Numbered from the stretch's first letter, positions 11,337 to 23,140 are shown. The stretch: DNA of 64,000 nt from Megascapheus bottae (GCA_024803745.1 JANJXV010000004.1:47353358-47417357); one strand, 5' to 3'. Notes: generated by a model from the sequence alone, not told the origin. Made by a program: numbers and translations.

Positions 11337-12268
11337 AAACCTTTTTTCACTTATCTTGTTTTCACTTGTTTTATTCTATATTGAAGATATAAGAAGCATA
11401 CACTTTGAAAGAAATATCAAAACATAGGCTGAAAATGCTAAATGACAGGATAAAATTTTATAAGAAAGTTTTATTTAAGCTCAACTTTTATTTATAAATA
11501 TACTGTATCATCAATTTTTAAAAATAATTATAACAAAAAATGTACAATAATTTCTCCAGGAATATTGTATAATGTCTCTAAACTGCAATACTTCATTCAG
11601 AAGCAATTCACCAGGCTAATAGGTAATAGAAGTACATGCTGTATATATTTACAGCTATAACTTGCATTACAAGAGAATTAAAAAGAAATGAGGCTGTAAA
11701 TGAAAGGCTTTATGGATGAATGTCTTCTAAGTGATATATGTGATACAAATGATTAGCATTAGCTGATCTTCTTGAAGAATGTACTGGTATAATTCATTAT
11801 AATAGCTTCAAAGTGCAATTAGAGAACTATAGTGTAAATGACACTGCTGTTCATAGACCTACCCATAAGAGTAATTATATTTTGAAAACTACTTAGTGAA
11901 AAATTGATTGGATGAGTCCTATGGGCATAGATAATTGAGATAAAAATATGTAAACAAAGTGCCTATTAATAGGCTTTATGGCACATTTATATATTTACAA
12001 GGTTTTCTGATGCATGATTTTATAAAAAGGAGTACCTTTCATTGTAACAAGAAAAACCAGGATTGTATATTTCATTTATTACAGCTAAATTATTTCTCTA
12101 ACATGGTGTAATGAATATTGTGCTTAGATGAAAATAAAGAAAATGTTTACTTTTAATGATAAGTATATACAATTAAATTATTTTTCAAGTCATCTTAGAC
12201 AATAATATTGCTTTATATTTATACATAAAAATGTTAACATAATGATCAAATTTATAATTAAAAAAACA
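11337..12268. other. Unique AT-rich DNA, no gene seen
   Basis: No open frame of note and no repeat family recognised; A/T runs throughout. Confidence 0.55.
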
Positions 12269-12455
12269 AAATGGTTCAACCTGTAATTCTACCTACTTAG
12301 GAAGATGAGATCTGAAAACTATGGGTCCTTCCTCCAATTAACTAGCAAAAAGTGAGAAGAGGTGTGGCTCAAGTACTAGAATGCCAGCCTTGACTGGAAA
12401 AAGTCAGGCAAGACTGTGAGGCCCTGAGTTCTAGTCCCAGTACCAGAAAAAGAAA
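12269..12455 (+). mobile_element. SINE B, internally deleted
   Basis: Recognisable GTAATTCTACCTACTTAGGA, CTTCCTCCAATTAACTAGC and GTGTGGCTCAAGTACTAGA blocks. The part between the B1-like half and the CCAATTAAC middle is shortened. Confidence 0.7.
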
Positions 12456-12740
12456 ACTAAACCTTACCTACATACTTGACTAGCACAGCATACTAGACCT
12501 ACATACTAGATTAGTAAAACACATGATATAATAAGTTAATTCTCAGTATTTATTATAATCATATTGAATGTACAAGATTTGCCTTATATATTCTATTCTG
12601 ACTTTACCAAGGTATAACTTTATATACATAGGTAAAAGAATACACACATGAATGCTAAACCATATGTGTTGATTTCCAATTTTTTTAATGGCTTAAGGCT
12701 GAGATTTATCACATAGTACAATTATATTATCAAGAATTAA

Positions 12741-12970
12741 GCTGGGCATGGTTGCTTATGCTTGTAATCCTACCCACCCAGGAGGCTAAACTCTGAGGAT
12801 CACAGTGCCAGACAGGGCACTAAAGAACATGAGACTCTTATCTCCAATTAATCACTAGAAAACAGGAAGTGGGGCTTTGGCTCAAGGGATAGGGTGGTAG
12901 CCTTGAGCTGAAGAGCTTAAGGACAGAGCCCAGGCCAGAGTTCAAGTCCCATGACCCACAAAAAAAAAAT
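12741..12970 (+). mobile_element. SINE B with short target-site duplication
   Basis: Complete copy from GCTGGGCATGGTTGCTTATG to CATGACCCAC plus an A run. AGAATTAA occurs just before (12733-12740) and just after the A tail (12971-12978), marking the insertion. Confidence 0.9.
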
Positions 12971-13144
12971 AGAATTAAGAACCTAAATTTATTCTTTGGT
13001 ATAAAGAACATTACTATATTATATAATATCTTACCTAATACCATGAATCAGGCTCTGTAGGTAAGACTTGGTAATTAGCTAGACTTATATTCATAGTCAT
13101 ATTATATATATCTTGCTAGCTAGAAAAATCTAAACCAATTTTAT

Positions 13145-13765
13145 CAGAAAATTTGACACCACCCCATTCATAAAGGAATGGAAAGACTTGTAAAAAAACA
13201 TATTAAGTGAAGTAAGCCAGACCCAAAGGAATATAGGCTCAATGGTTTCCCTTATTTGTAGTTAATTATGCATCTAGGATTCTCCTAGCAGAGGAGCACA
13301 ATAGCTCAAAAGCTATGTACATATGGCCATACAGGATGAGGCTAAGAGAAATGAACTCCAGGATCAGGAAACAAGAAATGTATTCTTGTGGTTGTTGTTT
13401 AAATGTACTATGTGAAGTTATTTCTTTACTCTTTGGGATTTGTTTTGTTTGTTTTGTTTTCTCTTATGGTTTATCCCCTATTGTTGCTGTATCTGACTTT
13501 AGTGCCTGGTATATTATACATACATATATTTGCTTCTTTGAATCAGGTAAGGGAAGGAGAAACAAGATGATGAGACAAAGGACAAGGGGTAAACCAGTGA
13601 AACAGTGATATTCAGTGTCAATGAACTTTACAACTGGGGGGGAGGGAAAGTGAGAGAAAAACAAAGGAAGGGGTAACAATGTTCAAGTTAATGTACTCAC
13701 TTCCTTACGAATGTAACTGCAACTCCTCTATACATCACCCTGACAATAAAATAAATTTTTTAGAA
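13145..13765 (+). mobile_element. 5'-truncated L1: ORF2 end and 3' UTR
   Basis: Begins in the last codons of ORF2 (CCCCATTCATAAAGGAATGG, AGTGAAGTAAGCCAGACCC, then TCAATGGTTTCCC). It runs through the 3' UTR with its G-rich stretch (13636-13665) to the AATAAAATAAATTTTTT end. No coding potential remains. Confidence 0.85.
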
Positions 13766-13879
13766 AAGGAAAAGCCTAAGCAGATCTAATGAGCTGAATT
13801 TTTCTCAGTTGTGAAACAAAAATATCATCACTTACACCTAAAATGATTGTAAAGATCATATAAAACAAGAGTAAATTTA

Positions 13880-14050
13880 AGCTGGGTGCGAGTGGCTCAC
13901 ATCTGTAGTCCTATATTCTTAGAAGGCTGAGATTTGAAGATGATACTTTGAAGCCAGCCCAAAAAGTAAAGTCTGTGAAATTCTTATTTCCAATACTCTA
14001 CTAGAAGTGGCCCTGTGGCTCATGTGGTGGAGAGGTAGCCTTGAGCAAAT
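13880..14050 (+). mobile_element. SINE B, 3'-shortened
   Basis: GCTGGGTGCGAGTGGCTCAC start, GAAGCCAGCCC, then a decayed middle and GGCCCTGTGGCTCATGTGGTGGAG; it stops within the ID-like half after CCTTGAGCAAA. Confidence 0.8.
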
Positions 14051-14118
14051 AAGGGTATTTCAATAGTTACTGTTTTCACTTCAATTTGGGGGGGGTGCTT
14101 TAATTCAAGACTTCCCTT

Positions 14119-15299
14119 TCTTTTTTTTTTAATTTTTTTATTGTAATTAGTAAAAGGGTTACATGATATTTGCCAGATAGAAGGTGCATTAATTCACATA
14201 CATTGATACCCTTTCACATGTCTTGGTACCCATTTCCCTCCCCCCCCCACACCCCACACCCGTCTTGGTTTTCCCCCCTTCCCTATCAAATTTCAAATAT
14301 CCAAATACAAATAAATTCAATATATCAGATAACAAAGTGAGATACTATACCAATATGAGATAACCAAGGGACAGCAAAGGAGATGAGAGACAACATAGTA
14401 CATTAAGGACAACAATCATTCATTATATGGCTTTTGTTTCAATATCCTGGAGGTCCTTTCAATTAGCTTCACATTATATGTCCTTATGTATCAAGATTTT
14501 GCTCTATTGCAAATCTCTGCTAGTACAGCCTAAGGTTTCTACTGATTATGACGAATGAGGGAAACCGTTGAGCCTAAGTTCCTCTGAGTCTGGCTTACTT
14601 CACTTAATATGATTTTTTCTAAGTCTTTCCATTTCCTAACAAATGGGGCAATGTCATTCTTTCTGACAGCAGCATAGAATTCCATTGTGTACAAATACCA
14701 CATCTTGTTGATCCACTCATCAACTAAGGGACATCTAGGTTGGTTCCATATCTTTGCTATGGTGAATAGTGCTGCAATGAACATTGTTGTGCTAGTGGGT
14801 TTAGTATGTCCTTGTTTCTGGATGGTTGAGTAAATGCCAATTAGTGGAATTGCTGGGTCATAGGGGAGTTCTATGTTTAGCCTTTTGAGGCACTGCCACA
14901 CTGCTTTCCATAGTGGTTGAACGAGTTTGCACTCCCACCAACAGTGCCTCAAAGAAAATGAAGTACCTAGAAATTAGCTTAACTAAGAATGTAAAGGACC
15001 TTTTTGACGAAAACTTTAAAACCCTAAAAAAGGAAATTAAAGCAGAACTAAGGAAATGGAAAAACCCTCCCACGCTCCTGGATTGGAAGAATCAACATTG
15101 TGAAAATGACAATCTTGCCAAGAGCTATCTACAAATTCAATGCAATACCCATCAACATCCCAATGTCATTCTTTAAAGAAATAGAAGAGGCAACCCAAAA
15201 TTTCATATGGAATAAATAAAGACCCCATATAGCAAAAATACTTCTTAGCTGGAGGAATTTCAATTCCAAACTTTAGACTCTATTACAGAGCTATAATTC
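14119..15299 (-). mobile_element. Young L1 with inverted 5' segment (twin priming)
   Basis: 14119-14945 is the L1 3' end on the minus strand: poly-T, 3' UTR, then the ORF2 C-terminus, open for about 137 codons and including the [14 protein letters not shown] cysteine/histidine motif. 14946-15299 is an earlier part of ORF2 ([20 protein letters not shown] region) in the opposite orientation. Both lie between 14-bp duplications TCAAGACTTCCCTT at 14105-14118 and 15300-15313, so this is a single insertion with a 5' inversion. The open C-terminus suggests it is young. Confidence 0.95.
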
Positions 15300-15325
15300 T
15301 CAAGACTTCCCTTCCATTCAAATTT

Positions 15326-15525
15326 TTCTTTTTCTTTTCTTTTCTTTCTTTTTGCCACTCCTGGCGCTTGAACTCAGGGTTTGGGCACTGTCCCTGAGCT
15401 GAAGGCTAGCACTCTACCACTTGATCCACAGTACCACTTTCAGCTTTTTCTGTTTATGTGGTACTTGAATCTAGGGCTTCATCCATGCTAGGCAATAACT
15501 CTACCACTAAGCCACATTTCCATGC
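15326..15525 (-). mobile_element. SINE A, minus strand
   Basis: T/C-rich tail, then CCACTCCTGGCGCTTGAACTC, CTCTACCACTTGATCCACAG and GCTTCATCCATGCTAGGCAA. Moderately diverged. Confidence 0.8.
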
Positions 15526-15527
15526 TT

Positions 15528-15707
15528 CCTTCAGATTTTTCCACTCATAATTTGTGCTCTAACCGTTGCACCATACCTCTACTTCTTATTCCTGGCCAAT
15601 TGGAGATAAGTGTTTCTCAGACTTTACTGAGGTGTCTCTGAGCCATGATCCTTAGATCTCAGCCTCCTGAGGAGCTAGGATTTATAGATGTCAGCCACAG
15701 ATACCTG
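15528..15707 (-). mobile_element. SINE B fragment, minus strand
   Basis: CCTGGCCAATTGGAGATAAG middle, GATCTCAGCCTCCTGAGGAG and a GATACCTGGC end; the ID-like half is badly decayed. Directly adjoins the SINE A to its left. Confidence 0.75.
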
Positions 15708-15819
15708 GCTTTACTTCTACTTATGGATAATGTAGTGGTATGAACATTCTGCCAATCCTTAAAAAATGGTGTAATTCAGATATTGTTAATAATATAAAAT
15801 CTGTTAAGCACATTATTCC

Positions 15820-15985
15820 AGTGGCATTTTGCTAACTACCATTTGCTATTTCAGTACAGCCTTAAAATTATCATAAAATGGGTGGCATTATTTCTGTGTG
15901 TAACTGTAGAAACTTGGGATCAGAAAAAAAACAAATTACAAAAGAAGTAGGCAGAACAATCATTCAAACTGAGATTCTTAGGTAT
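15820..15985 (+). mobile_element. Possible MIR relic
   Basis: Follows the MIR layout loosely: TTTGCTATTTCAGTACAGCC, a GGTGGCATTATTTC patch, then a GAAACTTGGGATCAG-like part and CAAACTGAGATTCT. Too diverged to be certain. Confidence 0.35.
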
Positions 15986-16684
15986 TGATGTCAAAACAGA
16001 AAGCATTGTTTTTGAAGTTGAATAGGCCCCATGTATGCCTTAGTAAATTATAATCTGATATGGGACTTAAAACATTTTTACTAGAAAGCAAGGGCTCTCC
16101 CATAGCATTAATGTTTAAACATCATGTTTAAACATGAGGGGAGACAGAATTATTTTAGTTGTCTATTGTTTTATAAATTTTTTTCAAAAATTGGCTTAAA
16201 ATGAGATATATTTGAGTAATAATTTTGGTAGGCTTAACATCTTGAAATGGTTTAACCTGATTCTCTCTTTTGTATTTTCACAAGGTGTCTCACTTATACC
16301 TGAGTTATCATCTGCAAGCTAGACTGTGGGAAGTTTCTCTTCCCTGGTCATGTGGGTTTTGATAACACTCAGTTTTCTACAGTTGTAGAACTGGGATTCT
16401 TCTGTCTTTTACCATCTGTTATGTGAAGGCTACTTTCTTCTTTAAAAGGTGACATACAGTTACTTGGCAAGTACATTTTGTCAGTAATAGCAAAAGTTCT
16501 CAAGTAACCAGAAGGCACTTTATTTAAGTTATAATCTTCCTTTAGGCCAATTACTGTCAATAATATATTGTAATGTCCCACTGTCTTTAAGCTACAGCAA
16601 ATAGTACCATTGAGGTACCTTTCAAATAATACTAGGAGAGTGAATTTCTGTGGAGAAAAAAAGATAGTTGCGCAATAAAAAATT
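15986..16684. other. Unique sequence, no gene seen
   Basis: Includes a 70-codon open frame on the minus strand (16369-16581) with no recognisable domain; I do not consider it a gene. Confidence 0.5.
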
Positions 16685-16700
16685 AAAGTTAGCAGTTATT

Positions 16701-16908
16701 GGGGGCCGGGAGTTTGGCCTAGTGGTTAAAGTGCTTGCCTAGCATGGATGAAGACCCAGGTTCAATTCCTCGGTACCACATACATAGAAAAAAAAAAGCT
16801 GGAAGTGGTGCTGAGGCTCAAGTGGTAGAGCTCTAGCCTTGAGAAAGTCCAAGGACAGTGCTCAGGCCCTGAGCTCAAGCCCAGGACTGGCAAAAAATAA
16901 AATAAAAT
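16701..16908 (+). mobile_element. SINE A with target-site duplication
   Basis: Nearly consensus copy (GGGCCGGGAGTTTGGCCTAG, GGTTCAATTCCTCGG, the linker, the second unit, then an AATAAAATAAA tail). AAAGTTAGCAGTTATT at 16685-16700 recurs as AAAGTTATCAGTTATT at 16909-16924, one mismatch in 16. Confidence 0.95.
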
Positions 16909-16982
16909 AAAGTTATCAGTTATTTTGTAGTTCCTAAGAATTCCTCAAGCTTCAGTGATGTAATTTAAAAAAAAGGGGGGGG

Positions 16983-17432
16983 AGAGGCACCAGTGGTTGG
17001 TGCCTGTAACATAACTACTCAGGAGAGTGAAATCTGAGGATGTTTTCTTCCCTTTGTAGGGAAGGAAAGTCAATGAGACTTTAATCCAACTAACTATGCA
17101 GGGAGAGAGAGAGACAGAGAGAGGGAGACAGAAACAGAGACACAGACAGACAGAGACAGAGACAGAGAGACAAAAAGAGACAGAGAGGCGGGGGAGAGAG
17201 AGGGAGAGAAAAGGGAGAAGAAGGACAAGGAGAAGAAGAGGAGGAAGAGGAAGGAGAAGGAGAAGGAGAAGGAGAAGAAAGAAGAAGAAGAAGAAGAAGA
17301 AGAAGAAGAAGAAGAAGAAGAAGAAGAAGAAGAAGAAGAAGAAGAAGAAGAAAAGAAGAAGCAGAAGCAGCAGCAGCAGCAGCAACAGCAAGCTGGACTG
17401 GAGCTGTGGCTCAATGATAGAGCACAAGCCAC
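16983..17432 (+). mobile_element. SINE B split by an expanded purine microsatellite
   Basis: The B1-like half lies at 16983-17095 (GGTGCCTGTAACATAACTAC to TCCAACTAACTATG). The start of the ID-like half appears at about 17396-17432 (GGACTGGAGCTGTGGCTCAA, TGATAGAGCAC). Between them, where the family normally has a short A-rich piece, lie about 290 bases of GA, GAA and CAG repeats. Confidence 0.75.
17098..17388 (+). repeat. GAGA / GACA / GAA / CAG microsatellite
   Basis: Purine strand: GAGA and GACAGA units, then AGGAGAAG units, then about 22-23 GAA triplets (17281-17352), then GCA/CAG triplets to about 17388. Open frames here (poly-Lys, poly-Ser, poly-Phe) come only from the repeat. Confidence 0.95.
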
Positions 17433-17539
17433 AAGCCTATCATAGTTGTATAGTGGGAATTTTTATCTATGTAGCCATGTGTGTTTCAATTATAGAGATA
17501 ATATATGATACAGTAATGGTGATAATAATTAATGTATTT

Positions 17540-17720
17540 TTAACATTTGCTAAGTCCTATTGAAATGAATTGCCTCATTTATTTCATACACTGTCAAAGG
17601 ATTCCGTTTTCTATTTTATAAATAAGGAAATCAAATAATAGAAAGTAAGTAATTTGTCAAAGTCACACAGGAAATTAGTCAAAATTTGAGCCAAGTCAAT
17701 CTGAGTTTGGCCCTCAGCAT
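17540..17720 (+). mobile_element. MIR element
   Basis: Typical MIR order: TTGCTAAGTCCTATTGAAATG, CCTCATTTATTTCAT, TTCTATTTTATAAATAAGGAAA, GTAAGTAATTTGTCAAAGTC, ACACAGGAAATTAGTCAA. This is an ancient mammal-wide SINE. Confidence 0.75.
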
Positions 17721-17726
17721 GCTATT

Positions 17727-17914
17727 TTTTTGTCCTGTCCTGGAGACTGAACTCAGGGGCTGAGAACTGCCCTTGGTCTGTCCTCAAATCTAGTCTCTAC
17801 CACTTGAGCCACAGCACTATTTCCAGGTTTTCTATGTATGTGGTACCGAGGTATCGGACCCTAGACTTCATGCATGCTAGGCAAGCACTCTACTACTAGG
17901 ACAAACTCCGTGCC
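17727..17914 (-). mobile_element. SINE A, minus strand
   Basis: CTGTCCTGGAGACTGAACTC, CTACCACTTGAGCCACAGCA, TATGTGGTACCGAGGTATCG and CATGCATGCTAGGCAAGCAC blocks in reverse-complement order. Confidence 0.85.
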
Positions 17915-17929
17915 AAGAATACTATTTTG

Positions 17930-18166
17930 TTGGGCTTGGTGGAGATCATGGGGCTGGAACTCTAGGCCTGGGCATTTTCCCTGAACTCTTCAGCTCAAGG
18001 CTACTGCCCTACCTCTTGAGCCACAGCCCCACTTCCCATTTTCTAGTGATTAATTGGAGATAAGAATCTCATGTTCTTTAATGTCCAGGCTGTCTTTGAA
18101 CCTCGATCCTCATATCTCAGCCTCCTGAGTAGCTAGTATTATATGTGTGAGCCACCGCACCCAGCT
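17930..18166 (-). mobile_element. SINE B, minus strand
   Basis: Full-length copy: TCATGGGGCTGGAACTC, GAACTCTTCAGCTCAAGG, TTAATTGGAGATAAG, CTCAGCCTCCTGAGTAGC, GAGCCACCGCACCCAGCT. Flanks AATACTATTTT and AATATTATTTT look like a slightly decayed duplication. Confidence 0.9.
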
Positions 18167-20257
18167 AAAAATATTATTTTTTAAATAGTAATTATCAGAT
18201 TTTTTTATAAAAACCCTCACAAAGGCAGGTTTATAGGGAAAAAATGCTTTGGGTTTTAAGGGGGGGGGTGAAAAAGCCCTCTATATCATTTCAGTCATTC
18301 CAGTTTCCTAAATCTCAATGTACATTTAACTTTTAGTTATGAAATTTCTTTGACACGGTACCCATCTGATTTTCAAAGCTTTCTTCCTTTACATATGAAG
18401 TAAAGCAAGGCTTAGTTTCTAATAATTTTCTTAATCCAAGTTTTTTGAAATGGTAAATTGCTGTGAGATAAAAAAGCAGATCTCATATTTCTTGGGGTTA
18501 AGTTCAGTATTCAGCTACAAATATGGTCACCAGATTTCGAGGCTGGGGTCCTTTACATTCCCTTAATTACAGTAGCTGCTATTCTTATGTTGCCTCTGAA
18601 TGCGGTATATAGTATCTCAGGAACTCTATTTTGAGAGCATCAATTTTCCTTTTTTTCCCTAACCAATCATGAGATTCATTTTAGGTTGGTACCTGATGTG
18701 TGCCAGCTGCTCTGTGCCGGTAACGTTAGATTGTTTTGAAACCATGTTTAAAAATCAAACCTTGATCAGACAAGATTTCACTAACATTGTACCTGGTTTG
18801 AAAAATGTCTCTTGTGCCCTACAGAGAAATTCTGAAAAGGTGCTGGCAGCACACTCAAGCACACTATTGTGATGAAACTCTGAACCATCTTTCCCTTTGT
18901 GGTCTCAGAGCAACCAAGGACAGACTGCTGCTTTGCTGTGTCTCTAACAGTTGGCCTCCAACAGTTCTCCATGGGGAACTTGAGAATTGAAAGGCAGCCA
19001 ATCATGCATGGTGCAATTTACATCTGATTGATGAAGGTCTAAGACTCACAGAAACAATTAATTTGTATCAGAGTTCCTATAGGTCAAAAAAGTAAGAGTT
19101 GTGCCATTGGTACCCAATGTTAATTTTTGCCTTGATCAATCACCTGCCTTTTTGCATGCACTTTGTTTCCAGAATTAAAATTTTCAGCCACAGTTTTTTT
19201 TTAATGCAAGAGAAAGAGTTTCTGGGAAGTGAGAAAAGCAAGTAAAACATTCATTGATAAAACTCACTTGTAACTGCACTACATTATACTTTTTTTTTTC
19301 AATCTGATAATGGTGAGGCATTTTCCTTGCAACTACAAGGAAGGATTTTAAAAGACTTAAAAAAATGAACCATTTTGTTTTTATTCATGTAAGAAGGATT
19401 ACAATGGCCAAAAGAAAGGAAAAAGAATAGTAGCCACTTCCTAAGAGAAGAAAAACAGCAGGAGCAATTTAAAATAAAAATAACTAAAGATGCCTTAACT
19501 TTGTAGTTAAAATATGAAATGAAAATTGTAAGAGCAATTTGTGGCAGGAAGCCTTTCAAAAGTTCTATGGATTGTCCTTATTTTGCATAAGCCATGGGCA
19601 ATCTTTAAAATAGCCCATTAAGCTCACGTATATCTAATTCAATGCTCAGTTGTAAGCAAATGCCTCTCAATTATGAAATTGTCCAAGGTTGAATCTGACA
19701 AAGTCTCATCTAATTACAAGAGTGAATTACAGGTTCACAAACCACCTAAAGCCTGCTAATATCTGTCCTTATTAAGAAGTCTCACTGTGCAAACTAGGAA
19801 TACACCTAATGCATGGCATTTTCTCCCTGATTTTGGTGTATAGTTGCCCTTTGTCAGAATGTACAACACAACATAAATGACACTTATTGGTTTTTTTATG
19901 GATCAAATGTTTATGATGCCTTTAATGTTGCGTAGGTAATTCTATAAGATGATATACTATCAATGTAATTGTTTTTATTTGCTTTGCTATTATATGTGAG
20001 AAATTAGATGAGGAGATTGTAACATTCCTCATGTCAAAGCATTCAGGTAGCAGCTGGAGCAGAAATTAGAATCCACACATTCTTAAAGTTTCATTGTGTG
20101 ATTCCTAAGTCAGAGGGATTAATAACAGTGTTCAGTATTCTGTATTTGTTTCATTGCAGTTCTCATGGTTTGAGCAATAAACTGTCTTTAACAAAACAAA
20201 CTACTGTGGATGATTAATTCTGTGATATCTAATGCTATTTCTGCTTCTTCCTAAGCA
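18167..20257. other. Unique sequence, no gene seen
   Basis: Balanced, non-repetitive sequence with short open frames only. 20000-20095 resembles the 3' half of a MIR. Some of this (for example 19570-19850) has the even composition typical of conserved noncoding DNA, but that cannot be judged from one genome. Confidence 0.5.
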
Positions 20258-20267
20258 AAAGATTTTA

Positions 20268-20460
20268 GGCCAGGAATGAAGCCTAGTGGTAGAGTGCTTA
20301 CCTAGCATGTACAAAGCCCTGGGTTCAATTCCTCAGTACCACATACACAGAAAAAGCCAGAAATGGTAGTATGGCTCAGTGGTAGAGCCCAAGGACAGTG
20401 CCCAGGTCCTGAGCTCAAGCCTCAAGACTGGCAAAAAATAAAAATAAAATAAAATAAAAA
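20268..20460 (+). mobile_element. SINE A variant
   Basis: Uses AGGCCAGGAATGAAGCCTAG at the start, CTGGGTTCAATTCCTCAGTA, then a shortened second unit and an (AAAAT)n-like tail. AAAAGATTTTA before and AAAAGTTTTATA after suggest a short duplication. Confidence 0.85.
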
Positions 20461-22401
20461 GTTTTATACTGTGAAATAAACTCAATATATCATGTGAACC
20501 CTATGGGATAACCTTGAGACTTTCTCACATGGCGAAACAATTATGCAAATCTTGACTAGTCTCCTGCAATTCCCACCTAACCCCTGAGAGGGGGATTGCT
20601 TGAACTATCCACAGGTTTGCTAATTCACCTAAAGTCAAGATCAGTTTAGTTGACTCCATAGTGTAGTTGATGTTCAAGCTCCCCTGTAACTCATTCTTTG
20701 GGTAGATACATGTTATTTTGAGATATAAATACCATTCTGACTAATAAATGTTATCATGCCATATTCATAATATATTTTCACAGCATATACATGAAAATTA
20801 TAATTTTAAATAGTGAAAACATTTGATCAATTGTCTGTGACTTGAATTCTTGAATAATATTCTGTGTTAATAACTTGTATCATTTACATTATAAATACTT
20901 CATGTAGATTTTTACTTATTTCTTCCAAGGACTAGGAAAGTATACAGTTGTATATGTAAGAGCAAGAAAATGATAGAAAAGACCAAACACAAATACCCTT
21001 TGATGTGCCTTTCATTCAGGGAGGCACTTAACCAAAATCTCATGAGCCTCTTATGGAGATCAGTGTCTGTAAGAAATACCAAAACTCCATATTGCAGACA
21101 CCTGCCAATCCAAGTAGCTCTGTGGTACAAGGGCCACAACTTCTCAGTCATGAATCCTTTGAATGGCCAGCTTCGTCCCACACCCAACAGGCATAGTCCT
21201 GTTACAGCCACCACCTTTGGATGGCAACAGTTCAGAGACCTTCTACATGACAGACAAGCTTGTCAATCAGAATGCAGCCAAATTTGGAAGGATGGGAACG
21301 GGGCTCTGGGAGGCCTAGACTATAATTTTTACGTGATTCTCTGCACTGTCTTTCTCTTCTTTCATTTAGCGGGCCTGCTTGACATTAAGATTAAAAGGAG
21401 AAAATTATAAGCTATAGGACTGACTTTTGTCTATAGCCTAAATATAACCACCCAATGGAGAAAAAGATCTGCAAGTAATTTAATACACATTCATAGTACT
21501 GATCTCATTGAACAAACCTACATACAGTAGTCATTTTAACTAATGCTTCAACATCTAGAGACAAGAGAAATGACACTGAAGGATACCTGCACATTCTCAC
21601 ATCCAAATCTGAAGTGACAGCAAGTTCTAAGGTGTCAGCAAGTCCTAAAACAACTAATAGGAGATATTTTTACTATGGTACACATGATATATAAAATTGT
21701 TCTTTTCTTTCTTTTTCCATTTGTAAAACAAATATATTTGTATACAATGATCAAAATGTTTAAACAAAGATATTCAATGCTGATGATGTGGATAGCTAAT
21801 AGAGCACATAAGCCTCCACAAAACACTTCAATTTTCAAATTGGTAGAGTATGAAGGAGGTAATCTATGAAAATAATTGGCAAGTTATATTTATTGGAGTT
21901 TTTTTAAATCAGTTAACAAAGATGACCACCATAAAGAGCTAACAATTCTAGACTTGGTGACTTGGCACCTGCAACCGCAATGAAATCTCTGAGTTCTTTG
22001 ATTATTTGATCCCCAAAATTCTAGTTAGAGGTTAGAAAAGCCTTCTGAAATAAAAGATTTTGATTCTAGGTTTACACTAGAAGTTTCTAGCCTAATAGTA
22101 ATTTTTAACTACTTAGGTCTATTAATAAAAGTGTGAATTTTTATTTAATTCAACAAATATTTGTTAACTACTTGCTATGTTGTGGGTATTGTAATAAGCA
22201 TATGAATCATTAATTGAAAATTGCTTTTAATCTAATAAATTGGTAAATCTCAGGTTTTTGTTCATTCCACTAGAAGCCTAAGAGCTGTGATATAATATAC
22301 TCAGTAAAACTTACTTCCCATGAAAGTAAACATCAGACTAAATATCTGGCTACATAAAAGATTTGGGCTTGTCTACTCTAGTTGTTTTCTTCCTCTTCTT
22401 C
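20461..22401. other. Unique sequence with a 146-codon open frame
   Basis: Mostly unique DNA. 22140-22250 starts like an L2/MIR (TTCAACAAATATTTGTTAAC). The frame at 20970-21410 (plus) is the longest outside L1 and low-complexity repeats. Its C-terminus is hydrophobic (around YVILCTVFLFFHLAGLL) followed by a basic end. I do not recognise the protein, see no Kozak context or splice support, and treat it as chance unless conservation says otherwise. Confidence 0.4.
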
Positions 22402-22416
22402 TAGTAGATAATTTTT

Positions 22417-22606
22417 TTTGCCAGTCCTGGGCTTGAGCTCAGGGCCTGAGCACTGTCCTTGGACTTTCTCAAGGCTAGAGCTCTACTACTTGAGCCTCAG
22501 CACCACTTTCAGCTTTTTTCTACATATGTGGTACCGATGAATCGAACCCGGGTCTTCATGCATGCTAGGCAAGCACTTTAACCACTAGGCCAAACTCCCG
22601 GCCCCA
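22417..22606 (-). mobile_element. SINE A with 15-bp target-site duplication
   Basis: Near-consensus reverse-complement copy from GCCAGTCCTGGGCTTGAGC to CAAACTCCCGGCCCC. TAGTAGATAATTTTT occurs at 22402-22416 and 22607-22621 without mismatch, so this is a fairly recent insertion. Confidence 0.95.
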
Positions 22607-22849
22607 TAGTAGATAATTTTTGTAGTAAGAATAATTATAAACTCTCATTACTAGATCCAGCATAAATTATTGGATGATATAAAGAATAAGCGACTCACTG
22701 CAATTTCACTGCTTGTTGGCCAAAATAGGAGCCATGAAAAGAAACAATACAAGCAGTTATCACACAGAAAGCATTCCTATGTTATAGCAAGGTATTTTAC
22801 ATATATTTTGTCACTAACTCACCTTCAGGATATAGAAGCAAAAGCCATA

Positions 22850-23140
22850 TAATGAGTGATTATTGTCTTTAATGTATTATGTTATCTCTCATCTCTTTTG
22901 CTATCCCTTGGTTATCTCATATTGTTACAATATTTCACCTTGTTATCTGATATATTGGATATATGCATATTTGGTTATTTGAAATTGGATAGGGAATGGG
23001 GGAAAACAAGATGAGGGGTGAGGGTGGGGGAAGGGAAATGGGGACAAAGACATGAGAAAGGGTATCAATGTTTGTGAAGTAATGCACCCTCTATCTGGTG
23101 AATATAATGTAACCCTTCTATTAATTACAATAAAAATATG
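22850..23140 (+). mobile_element. 5'-truncated L1 3' UTR
   Basis: Matches the L1 3' UTR of the copy at 59475-60335: TTAATGTATTATGTTATCTC, GGGAAAACAAGATGAGG with a G-rich run, GGGTATCAATG, ending in ATTACAATAAAAAT. The left edge is approximate. Confidence 0.85.

Noticed and set aside
16945..17563. Overlapping frames rich in Lys/Arg/Glu, Ser, Leu or Phe
   Set aside because: All come from the GA/GAA microsatellite read in different frames.
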